DNA from: CAZNNH01 sp964574335
GTDB taxonomy: Bacteria > Acidobacteriota > Vicinamibacteria > Fen-336
Length of the DNA stretch: 11,873 nucleotides
NCBI GenBank assembly: GCA_964574335.1
Contig: CAZNNH010000191.1
Location: 1 to 11,873 of the forward strand
Reading direction: 5' to 3'
The notes below the pieces were generated by a model that did not search any database, was not told the origin of the DNA, and worked only from the letters and a program-made list of their open reading frames with translations. The translations under genes and the position numbers were made by a program. Positions 6,202 through 11,873 of the stretch are shown here, in pieces; position 1 is the first letter of the stretch; each line of letters begins with the position of its first letter.

Positions 6202-7589
6202 ACCCGGTGGCGGGCTTCGGGGCCACCGAGATCCGCTACAGCACGAGCGACTATCCGTCAACTCCGACGGCCGGAGACCTGGCGGCGAGCTCCGCGGGTG
6301 GGGCGGGGAGCGTGGAGAGCGCCGCCCACACCGTGCCGAACGGCGTCACCTACTACTACACCGCCTTCGTGAGCGGCCCCACCGGCTGGGAGACGGTGGG
6401 CAAGGCATCGTTCGGGCGTCCAGCGGACGACTCGGGCGCCGCGAAGTGGGGCTACCGGACCGATGCGTCGTCTCTGGAAACCGCCGGGGTGCTGCCCTCG
6501 GTGTCGTACCACGGCGTGTCGAACGACCGCGTGGTGCACGCGATGTCGCCCGGGGCGCTGGGGGGGATGTGGCCGCCGGGCTGGCATCCTCTGGCGATGA
6601 ACGATCCGTCCCAGGGGCGTCCCACGGTGGTGCGGCTGTCGAGCACGACGGTGATAGGGGCCTCGCGTGTGGGGTTGGTGGGATCGCAGCACGGCCGGGT
6701 GTACGCCTTCGACGCGGAGAGCGGGGCGCTCTTGTGGGCCAGCGCGGTGCTGGGGGAGCGTGTGCAGGCGGCTCCGTCGGCGATGTTCCGTGACTACGGG
6801 GGGGGCTACGACCTGGTGCTGGTCGGGACGCGGAACAGCACCGCCTGCAACGTCTTCTACGGTCTCCACCTGATGGACGGGACGGAGGCGTGGCGCTTCG
6901 ACAACGGGGGCTGCGACGCGCCTCCGGACCCGGAGGCGATGGGTCTGATCAGCGGTCAGGCTCGGGTGGACTACGCGACGAACCGTGTCTACTTCACCAG
7001 CCACCAGCACGCGACGGGCAGCCCGGACGCGGTGTGGGCGCTGTCGTTTACGGACACGTCGGCGGTGAAGCTGTGGTCCAAGGACCTCTCCGAGAACGTG
7101 GAGGCGTCGCCGACGCTGGCCGGGGGCGTGCTGTATGTGGGCACGGTGGGGGGAGAGGTCCACGCCCTGGATCCGGAGTCTTCGGGCGCCGATCTGTGGG
7201 CCGCCCCGTACTCGACGGGCGACGGTGGCGTGAAGAGCCTGGTGTGGCCGGACCTGGCGAACGGCGTGGGGTATGCGAGCTCCGATGGCCGGGTGCACGC
7301 GATCAACCTCTCCGACGGCTCGGCGTTCTGGCCGCCGGTGTCGGTGTCGAAGGTGTCGGCGCCGCTTCTGTCCGGGGGTCGGCTCTACGTCGGCGGCGCC
7401 GACAGCCGGCTGCACGAGCTCGACGCGCTGACGGGCGCGGAGACGGCGGGCTCGCCGGTGGTGCTGGGCGACCCGCTGGTCTCGAAGATCGTGGGAAGAG
7501 GGACCCTCGACGTCTCCAGCGGGATCATGATCGTGGGCACCGACGGGGGCGTCATCTACGGCGTGGCGGTTCCCTTCCCGACCCCTTGA
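6039..7589 (+). CDS. C-terminal part of an FN3-like / PQQ-type beta-propeller protein, 5' truncated at junction
   Basis: Coding resumes here in a different frame. Residues begin inside the last strand of a fibronectin-III-like domain (YYVVRATDVS, then EEANTSEASVS), continue with a second beta domain (VCSGNGQNVLDW ... YSTSDYP ... VTYYYTAFV, about 6150-6380), and end with PQQ-type propeller blades: GRVYAFDAESGALLW, GEVHALDPES, GRVHAINLSDGSAFW, SRLHELDALTG and GVIYGVAV. The product would be extracellular or periplasmic if it had a signal peptide, but none is present. The first in-frame ATG after the junction is 6075, which begins mid-domain, so this is the tail of a longer protein rather than a complete gene. 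No quinone-enzyme active-site residues were recognised; a structural or binding role is more likely than catalysis. Its stop is 3 bases from the convergent stop of the sigma-54 activator. Confidence 0.72.
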   Translation, partial: GYYVVRATDVSNMQEEANTSEASVSLSSCVSAAPEGVRFFNVCSGNGQNVLDWVNPVAGFGATEIRYSTSDYPSTPTAGDLAASSAGGAGSVESAAHTVPNGVTYYYTAFVSGPTGWETVGKASFGRPADDSGAAKWGYRTDASSLETAGVLPSVSYHGVSNDRVVHAMSPGALGGMWPPGWHPLAMNDPSQGRPTVVRLSSTTVIGASRVGLVGSQHGRVYAFDAESGALLWASAVLGERVQAAPSAMFRDYGGGYDLVLVGTRNSTACNVFYGLHLMDGTEAWRFDNGGCDAPPDPEAMGLISGQARVDYATNRVYFTSHQHATGSPDAVWALSFTDTSAVKLWSKDLSENVEASPTLAGGVLYVGTVGGEVHALDPESSGADLWAAPYSTGDGGVKSLVWPDLANGVGYASSDGRVHAINLSDGSAFWPPVSVSKVSAPLLSGGRLYVGGADSRLHELDALTGAETAGSPVVLGDPLVSKIVGRGTLDVSSGIMIVGTDGGVIYGVAVPFPTP

Positions 7590-7592
7590 CCG

Positions 7593-8981
7593 TCAGGTGG
7601 CGAGGCCGTAGCTCTTGAGCTTCCGCCACAGGGTCGATCGGTGCATCCGGAGCTCGGAGGCCGCCGCCGATCGGTTCCCCTGGTGGCGGCGCAGCGCCTC
7701 CTCGATCATCTGCCTCTCGCTCCCGGGAGGCAGCGGATGGGCCCCGAGCTCGACCTCGTCGATGATGTGGGTGGGCAGGTGCTCGGGTAGCAGCTCCTCC
7801 CCCTCGCACATCACGAAGGCGTGCTCGATGGCGTTCTGCAGCTCCCTGACGTTGCCCGGGAACGGGTAACGCTGCAGCACCCCCAGGGTCCGTGGAGCCA
7901 CCTGGCGGACCGGCTTGCGGATCTTCTGGCGCACCCGCTCCATGAAGTGCTCGACCAGCAGCGGGACGTCCTCGGGGCGCTCGCGCAACGGCGGGATCTC
8001 GATGCTGACCACGTTGATCCGGAAGTAGAGGTCCTCCCGGAAGCGCCCCTCGGCGATGGCGGCCTTGAGGTCGGCGTTGGTGGCGGCGATCACCCGGGCG
8101 TCGGTGCGCAGGGTCCGGGTGGAGCCGAGCGGCTGGTACTCACCGTTAGCGAGCACGCGCAGCAGCTTGACCTGGAGGGAGACGTCCATCTCGCCGATCT
8201 CGTCCAGCAGCAGCGTCCCCCCGTTGGCCAGCGAGAAGAGCCCGGGCTTGTCGCGCCGGGCATCGGTGAAGGCCCCCTTGACGTAGCCGAACATCTCCGA
8301 CTCCAGCAGCGTGGCCGGCAGCGCCGCGCAGTTGAGCTTGATGTAGGGGCCGTAGCGACGGGGGCTGAGCTTGTGTATCGCCTCGGCGAAGAGCTCCTTG
8401 CCGGACCCGCTCGGTCCGCGGACGGTGACGTTGCACTCCGACTCCGCGATGTTGGGGAGCATCTGGATCAGCCGCCGCACCGCGGGGCTCCCGCTGACGA
8501 TCGCCTCGAGGATCCGGTCCTGCTCGAAGCGCTCGCGGACGTGCTCCACCTCGGTCAGGTCGCGGAAGAACTCCACCACCCCCACGATCTGGCCCGACTC
8601 GTCTCGCAGCGCCTCGGTGCTCAGGGAGATCGGCACCTCACGGCCATCCTGGGTGATGATGGTGACCCGCACGTTCTCCACCGGCTCGTAGCTCGACAGG
8701 GTGTCCCGGATCGCGCAGTGGGTGTGGCAGATTTCGGTGCGGAAGATCTCGAAGCAGTGCTTGCCGATGGCCTGGTCGGCCCGGAAGCCGGTGATCCGCT
8801 CGGCGGCCTTGTTGAAGTAGGTGATGGTGAACTGCGGGTCGACGGTGAACACCCCGTCGCTGATGCTGTCCACGATGATGCGGGCCAAGCGGTTGAGCAT
8901 GACGGTCTCGATCCTGGGCGTCCGCCACGGGATCTCGCAGGTGGGAGCCGTGGCCGGGCTCGCGGCGCAGGCGGTGCTCAC
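7593..8981 (-). CDS. Sigma-54-dependent activator with PAS sensor, AAA+ and Fis-type HTH domains
   Basis: This 462-residue protein is an enhancer-binding protein that remodels sigma-54 RNA polymerase by ATP hydrolysis. Residues about 30-145 form a PAS sensor domain with a Cys cluster (C76, C85, C89). The AAA+ domain spans about 160-390: Walker A GPSGSGKE (189-196), the sigma-54 contact loop written GAFTDA (236-241) instead of GAFTGA, Walker B GGTLLLDE (254-261), and FREDLYFRIN with arginine-finger candidates. A Fis-type helix-turn-helix (about 422-459, GNRSAAASELRMHRSTLW) ends the protein. There is no response-regulator receiver domain, so it senses directly through PAS rather than by phosphorylation. 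GTG 8981 opens the longest form; ATG 8900, 27 codons later, also precedes all domains, and neither has a good Shine-Dalgarno site. Its probable targets are the two sigma-54 promoters at 10672-10686 and 11012-11027. Confidence 0.92.
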   Translation of the reverse strand: MSTACAASPATAPTCEIPWRTPRIETVMLNRLARIIVDSISDGVFTVDPQFTITYFNKAAERITGFRADQAIGKHCFEIFRTEICHTHCAIRDTLSSYEPVENVRVTIITQDGREVPISLSTEALRDESGQIVGVVEFFRDLTEVEHVRERFEQDRILEAIVSGSPAVRRLIQMLPNIAESECNVTVRGPSGSGKELFAEAIHKLSPRRYGPYIKLNCAALPATLLESEMFGYVKGAFTDARRDKPGLFSLANGGTLLLDEIGEMDVSLQVKLLRVLANGEYQPLGSTRTLRTDARVIAATNADLKAAIAEGRFREDLYFRINVVSIEIPPLRERPEDVPLLVEHFMERVRQKIRKPVRQVAPRTLGVLQRYPFPGNVRELQNAIEHAFVMCEGEELLPEHLPTHIIDEVELGAHPLPPGSERQMIEEALRRHQGNRSAAASELRMHRSTLWRKLKSYGLAT

Positions 8982-8996
8982 GCCTCACCGCCCGAA

Positions 8997-9010
8997 GGGC
9001 CCCGGGGCCC
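8997..9010. other. 14-bp all-G/C perfect palindrome between the Usp-like gene and the activator
   Basis: GGGCCCCGGGGCCC is its own reverse complement and lies in the 64-base gap 8982-9045. It could form a strong RNA hairpin in read-through transcripts and lower expression of the activator relative to the genes before it. No T tract follows on the minus strand, so it is not a classical terminator. Chance in such G/C-rich DNA is possible. Confidence 0.3.
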
Positions 9011-9045
9011 CGAAGGAACGGCCGCCGGAGCGCCGAGCCCAACCA

Positions 9046-9624
9046 TCATTCTAGGCCCGCCACCACCGGCAGACAACGAGGCGCCGACGAGGGAGACGAG
9101 GCCCGTAGCGCGTGGTAGCCCCGATCCCCGAAGCCCAGCTTGTCGGAGATCAGGGCGGCCGGCTCGTTGAGGTGGACGTCCAGCGGCGAGCTCGGCCCCA
9201 CCAGCACCACCGGGCAGACGAAGCTGGTGACGAAGTCCTCGATCGCGACACCTCCGAAGCGGGTGCCCTGGCTCGGATAGCCGAGCACCAGGAGCTGGAA
9301 CTCGCGCTTGGTCAGGCAGCGATGCAGCTCCGTCCACTCCGGGTCCTCGCAGAGGCGGAAGCCGGCGTCGAGGTAGTCGCCGAGACGCTCGTCGTAGTAC
9401 ATGCGCAGGTCCCGCTCCAGGCGGACGGCGAGGGCGGCGCGCTCCGCGGGGGGCAGGCCGCGCGGGATCCTCGCCTCCGGATCGTAGGGGTCGGCGAGGA
9501 AGTGGAAGACGTTGAGCCGCAGCCCGCGGGAGCGGGCCAGGCGCAGCGCCAGGTCGAAGGCCCAGTCGCCCTGGGGCGAGTAGTGGGCACAGAAGCCGAC
9601 GGCACGAATGGAGAAGGTGCTCAT
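9046..9624 (-). CDS. Universal-stress-protein-like protein without a canonical ATP-binding motif
   Basis: This 192-residue soluble protein resembles a single UspA domain plus a C-terminal extension. The start (FSIRAVGFCAHYSPQGDWAF) gives the first beta-strand and helix with an aromatic/His substitution where ATP-binding Usps have an Asp. LRLNVFHFLADPYDP at 35-49 and QLLVLGYPSQGTRF at 110-123 match later strands, and VTSFVCPVVLVGP (132-144) matches the final strand. The G-2x-G-9x-G(S/T) ATP loop of UspA is not recognisable, so I infer a non-ATP-binding type. Residues beyond 145 (LDVHLNEPAALISDKLGF) are not part of the usual fold. Its ATG overlaps the stop of the upstream gene as ATGA (9621-9624) and has GGGAGA 7 bases before it, so the two are translationally coupled. 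The specific role is unknown; a partner in redox or stress signalling is an inference from context. Confidence 0.72.
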   Translation of the reverse strand: MSTFSIRAVGFCAHYSPQGDWAFDLALRLARSRGLRLNVFHFLADPYDPEARIPRGLPPAERAALAVRLERDLRMYYDERLGDYLDAGFRLCEDPEWTELHRCLTKREFQLLVLGYPSQGTRFGGVAIEDFVTSFVCPVVLVGPSSPLDVHLNEPAALISDKLGFGDRGYHALRASSPSSAPRCLPVVAGLE

Positions 9625-10646
9625 GAGCGTGTCTCCCAGTGAGCCGAGCCGCCCTGGGTGGCTCGGAGCTTGGCGCGGGCCTCGCCCAGGGCGCCGCTCC
9701 TGCGGCCGTGGGCCGGGTTGGCGCTTTCCCGCAGATAATGATCGGAGTAGAGGGCCCCGATGGGGTTGTTGGCCAACGAGCGGTCCTTGACGAAGAGGTG
9801 GGTGACCGGGGCCTGGCTGTTCCGGTTGAACAGGCAGTCGGCCCCGATGCAGAGACCCACCGCCACGTTGATGTCGGTCCGGGCCTGGTTCAGGACGTGG
9901 GCCTGACCGATGGGGTTGCAGGGCGCACCCTCCACGCCTCCACTGGCCACGCCGCCGACCTTGCACCAGACCGGCACCACCTCGAAGAAGCGCCGCAGGA
10001 CGCCGGCCAGGATGCGAGAGGCGTCGAGCAGGTCCTGGCAGAAGGCCAGGCCGATGCGCCGGTAGCGCATCTCCAGGCAGAAGTAGACCACCTCGGCCAC
10101 CCGGCAGAGGGTTCGCTCCTCCTCGCCGGCGATGTCGGCGGCCGCCTCGAGCAGGCGTCGCTCTTCCGGTGCCGCCCGCGGCGTGCCGGCCGGGGCCATC
10201 GAGCAGGCGATCCCCAACAGGCACAGGCGGTCCTCGCAGGCGAGGCAGTCGCCGCCCGTCCGGGGACCGTCGGCGGCGGCGGGCGGGTCCGACCCGGCCC
10301 CGGCAGGAGAGACGATCTGCTGCGTCCCGAAGCCATAGCCCGGACACAGCGAGCCCGCATCGAGAGCGGTCACCGCCTGCTCGCCCGTACACGCGACGTT
10401 CTCCACCACGGCGACGCCCTGCACCGCCAGGATGTCGCGGACCTCCTGGCCGATGCCGCCGCAGACCAGCTTCTGGACGTCGTGCTCGACCAGGGCGGCC
10501 ATCAGCTCCACCGGGGTCCGGATCGCGGTGGGGACCAGGCTCCGGGCCACCACCCGACCCTGCCGGACGTCTGCCAGCAGCAGGCGGTCCGCGTGCGTGC
10601 AGCGGGGCGCCACGCGGTCGCCGATCAACGGCACTCCCCAACGCAT
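9621..10646 (-). CDS. NifX/NafY-like dinitrogenase-cofactor domain fused to Cys-rich DUF1847
   Basis: This 341-residue cytoplasmic protein has two parts. Residues 1 to about 105 (MRWGVPLIGDRVAPRC, then LVCGGIGQEVRDIL and VACTGEQAVTALDAG) match the dinitrogenase iron-molybdenum cofactor biosynthesis fold (NifX/NafY/NifB C-terminus), which carries metal clusters. Residues about 130-305 match DUF1847, a putative metal-binding family: CLACEDRLC at 134-142, C148, C181, C190, C203, C228, C243, and GLCIGADC at 265-271. Fifteen cysteines in all. The tail from about 306 is low-complexity. The ATG at 10644-10646 has GGAGAG 6 bases upstream and sits about 14 bases after the predicted sigma-54 transcription start. 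No nif genes are visible, so I infer a metal-cluster sensing or handling role in an anaerobic redox module rather than nitrogenase assembly. Domain calls are from memory of the families; the biochemical role is not known. Confidence 0.82.
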   Translation of the reverse strand: MRWGVPLIGDRVAPRCTHADRLLLADVRQGRVVARSLVPTAIRTPVELMAALVEHDVQKLVCGGIGQEVRDILAVQGVAVVENVACTGEQAVTALDAGSLCPGYGFGTQQIVSPAGAGSDPPAAADGPRTGGDCLACEDRLCLLGIACSMAPAGTPRAAPEERRLLEAAADIAGEEERTLCRVAEVVYFCLEMRYRRIGLAFCQDLLDASRILAGVLRRFFEVVPVWCKVGGVASGGVEGAPCNPIGQAHVLNQARTDINVAVGLCIGADCLFNRNSQAPVTHLFVKDRSLANNPIGALYSDHYLRESANPAHGRRSGALGEARAKLRATQGGSAHWETRS

Positions 10647-10671
10647 CCTGGTCTCTCCGCCTCCTCCAAGG

Positions 10672-10686
10672 GCAAGCGGCGTGCCA
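10672..10686 (-). promoter_or_regulatory. Consensus sigma-54 (-24/-12) promoter driving the NifX-DUF1847/Usp-like genes
   Basis: On the minus strand the sequence reads TGGCACG (10686-10680), CCGC spacer, TTGC (10675-10672). This is an exact match to the sigma-54 core TGGCACG-N4-TTGC, with GG and GC ten bases apart. The start should be near 10660, leaving a leader of about 14 bases that still includes the GGAGAG ribosome site. Confidence 0.82.
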
Positions 10687-10830
10687 GGGGAGCCCGGCCG
10701 GCCGGCCTGGCGCTCCTTGGTCGGCGCCGTAGGCGACGGTCGAGGCGTCCTGCCCTTCTGGCGGCGCGATTCCTCCGTCGTGGCCGTCTTCGTCCTCGTC
10801 CCCGTGATCGTGCCCGGGCGGACCGGCGGC

Positions 10831-10887
10831 GTCGCAGGGGTGTTGCAGCGCAACGTAACGTTGCATCACCTGCGACGCGACTGCGAC
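10831..10887. promoter_or_regulatory. Nested palindromes: candidate upstream activating site for the sigma-54 activator
   Basis: Outer arms GTCGCAGG (10831-10838) and CCTGCGAC (10869-10876) are perfect reverse complements. Inside lie GTTGC-AGC-GCAAC (10842-10854) and GCAACGTAACGTTGC (10850-10864, a 7-1-7 palindrome), so three alternating GTTGC/GCAAC half-sites occur in 23 bases. A further TGCGAC (10882-10887) repeats the right arm 11 bp on, one helical turn. The centre is about 185 bp from the plus-strand start and 194 bp from the minus-strand start, the normal range for enhancer sites. The remainder of the 430-base gap holds only the promoters, hairpins and ribosome sites listed; no gene was seen. 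Confidence 0.65.
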
Positions 10888-10980
10888 ACGCGCGCTCGGC
10901 CGGCGCGGTGGGTCGATCCGGCCCGGCTCGAGCGTGCGAGCGAGAAAAGACGGGGGGTTCGTCCGCTGGCAGGGCGAGGC

Positions 10981-10994
10981 GAGACGCCCGTCTC
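10981..10994. promoter_or_regulatory. Perfect palindrome just upstream of the plus-strand sigma-54 promoter
   Basis: GAGACG-CC-CGTCTC is a perfect 6-2-6 inverted repeat, centred about 50 bp upstream of the predicted transcription start at 11038. It could be a second regulator's site between enhancer and promoter. The spacing does not prove binding. Confidence 0.3.
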
Positions 10995-11011
10995 CGTGCC
11001 TCGGCGGGGGC

Positions 11012-11027
11012 CGGTACGCGCCTTGCT
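11012..11027 (+). promoter_or_regulatory. Sigma-54 (-24/-12) promoter for the Fe-S protein gene
   Basis: CGGTACG (11012-11018), CGCC spacer and TTGCT (11023-11027) match TGGCACG-N4-TTGCW in all but two positions, and the essential GG and GC are exactly ten bases apart. The start should be near 11038, giving a 39-base leader with GGGAGGAG before the ATG at 11077. Confidence 0.72.
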
Positions 11028-11039
11028 CTCTTCCTCCGG

Positions 11040-11055
11040 CGAGCGATGTCGCTCG
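11040..11055 (+). other. 5'-end hairpin in the leader of the Fe-S protein mRNA
   Basis: CGAGCG (11040-11045) pairs with CGCTCG (11050-11055) around an ATGT loop, at about +3 to +18 of the predicted sigma-54 transcript. A hairpin at the extreme 5' end commonly protects mRNA from RNase E-type decay. It ends 10 bases before the ribosome site, so it should not block it. Confidence 0.35.
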
Positions 11056-11076
11056 AGGCATCCGGTGGGAGGAGCC

Positions 11077-11873
11077 ATGGCCTTGGAGATCGTGCCCCAG
11101 CACCAGCCTGCGATCCGCAGCGCGCCCCTGTATCATCTCGAGGACCCACACGTCGAGAGAAAGGCCGAGCGCTTCCTGCGCGCCTTCGCCGCCATCCTCC
11201 ACTACACCGACTACAAGGCGCTCCTGGACTCCTACTGCCATTCCAGCGCCAAGTGCGGCCGCTGCGTGGTCTCCTGCCAGATCTATCAGGTCAGCCAGGA
11301 CCCGCGCGACATCCCCTGCTACCGCAGCAACCTGCTGCTCGACGTCTACAAGCGGCACTTCACGGTCGGCGGCTGGCTGCGGGCCCACCTGGGGGGTGGC
11401 GCCAGCCTGACCGACGAGATGGTCGACGAGATGGCCGACGTCTTCTACCGCTGCACCGCTTGCCGCCGCTGTACCCTCGAGTGCCCGCTGGGGATCGATC
11501 ACGGGCTGATCACGCGGCTGGGGCGCTACATCCTGAGCATGGCGGGGATCGCCTCCAAGGCCCTGCAGGTGAGCGTCCGCGAGCAGCTCGAGGGCGAGAC
11601 GAAGAACACCTCCAAGCTCCCGTCCCCCGCCCTGGTCGACACCCTCGAGTTCCTGGCCGAGGAGATGGCCGACAACCTCGGCGTGAAGCTCGAGTTCCCC
11701 CTCGACCAGGAGGACCGCGAGTACGGCTTCTTCTGCGCGGTGAGCGACTACCTGATGGAGCCCGACACGCTGATGGGCAACGCCGCGGTGCTCTACGCCG
11801 CCGGCGACTGGGACCGCTGGACCATCGGCACCCGGAACTTCGACGCCATCAACTACGGCCTCTTCTACAGCGA
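11077..11873 (+). CDS. Two-[4Fe-4S] HdrC/HdrD/DsrK/TmcB-like electron-transfer protein, 3' end outside window
   Basis: The first 265 residues of a cytoplasmic iron-sulfur oxidoreductase subunit are visible. Two cluster-binding motifs are clear: C54-x5-C60-x2-C63-x3-C67 (CGRCVVSCQIY) and C126-x2-C129-x2-C132-x3-C136-P (CTACRRCTLECP), as in heterodisulfide-reductase-type proteins, glycolate oxidase iron-sulfur subunits, DsrK and TmcB. The first motif has a widened C-x5-C gap. C81 and C220 are additional. No membrane segment is seen in the visible part; the paired CCG (cysteine-rich) domains typical of the family, if present, would lie beyond the edge. The ATG at 11077 follows GGGAGGAG by about 3-4 bases and the predicted sigma-54 start by 39. 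It is divergent from the NifX-DUF1847 gene and shares its enhancer. I infer a role in moving electrons between cytoplasmic donors and a membrane complex; the exact complex cannot be named without the downstream genes. Confidence 0.85.
   Translation, partial: MALEIVPQHQPAIRSAPLYHLEDPHVERKAERFLRAFAAILHYTDYKALLDSYCHSSAKCGRCVVSCQIYQVSQDPRDIPCYRSNLLLDVYKRHFTVGGWLRAHLGGGASLTDEMVDEMADVFYRCTACRRCTLECPLGIDHGLITRLGRYILSMAGIASKALQVSVREQLEGETKNTSKLPSPALVDTLEFLAEEMADNLGVKLEFPLDQEDREYGFFCAVSDYLMEPDTLMGNAAVLYAAGDWDRWTIGTRNFDAINYGLFYS

Noticed and set aside
8982..9045. Intrinsic terminator between the Usp-like gene and the activator.
   Set aside because: The G/C palindrome is strong but no T tract follows on the minus strand; kept only as a possible attenuating structure.
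10966..10980. A second plus-strand sigma-54-like element starting TGGCAGG.
   Set aside because: The base pair ten positions after GG is CG rather than GC and there is no TTGC, so it fails the core spacing rule.
9046..11502. An 818-codon minus-strand frame ending in the Usp-like protein.
   Set aside because: Only the last 192 codons match a known fold. The upstream part is antisense or out of frame to the DUF1847 gene and the Fe-S gene and is Arg/Pro/Gly-rich filler.

Overview
The window is uniformly G+C-rich DNA with dense coding, short gene gaps, strong Shine-Dalgarno sites, one sigma-54-dependent activator with matching -24/-12 promoters, and clear sigma-70-type promoters. This fits a high-GC Gram-negative bacterium with anaerobic or facultative redox metabolism. 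Acidobacteriota, Methylomirabilota/Rokubacteria-like or deltaproteobacterial lineages are all possible; the sequence alone does not decide. No rRNA, tRNA, CRISPR array or insertion sequence was seen.

Region 1 (1-3829) is a sugar-catabolism locus. On the minus strand, rhaD encodes a class II aldolase fused to a short-chain dehydrogenase (rhamnulose-1-phosphate aldolase / lactaldehyde dehydrogenase). It is followed 12 bases later by an NCS1-like membrane transporter that runs off the left edge. A DeoR/GlpR-type repressor is read divergently. Its promoter overlaps the rhaD promoter, and an 8-base inverted repeat there is a candidate operator. The simplest reading is a rhamnose (or related 6-deoxyhexose) uptake and cleavage operon controlled by the DeoR protein. 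The isomerase and kinase are not in view.

Region 2 (3830-7589) holds a secreted beta-propeller locus that is broken in two places. A good promoter and a signal peptide lead into an SBBP-repeat protein with an exact 189-bp coding repeat. A frame change lies between about 4400 and 4460. At 6039/6040 the sixth repeat is cut off and joined, out of frame, to the tail of a different protein (end of a fibronectin-III-like domain followed by PQQ-type propeller blades). The region looks like a decayed or rearranged surface-protein gene, or possibly an assembly artefact.

Region 3 (7593-11873) is the most interesting part. A minus-strand cluster encodes a PAS/AAA+/Fis sigma-54 activator, a degenerate universal-stress-like protein and a Cys-rich NifX-like/DUF1847 protein; the last two overlap as ATGA. 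Across a 430-bp gap, a divergent gene encodes a two-[4Fe-4S] HdrC/HdrD/DsrK/TmcB-like electron-transfer protein, cut by the right edge. The gap has a consensus sigma-54 promoter facing each way (TGGCACG-N4-TTGC on the minus strand, CGGTACG-N4-TTGCT on the plus strand). Almost midway, about 185-195 bp from each predicted start, is a nested palindrome of the kind that serves as an upstream activating site. I infer a co-regulated redox module whose activator is encoded beside it.
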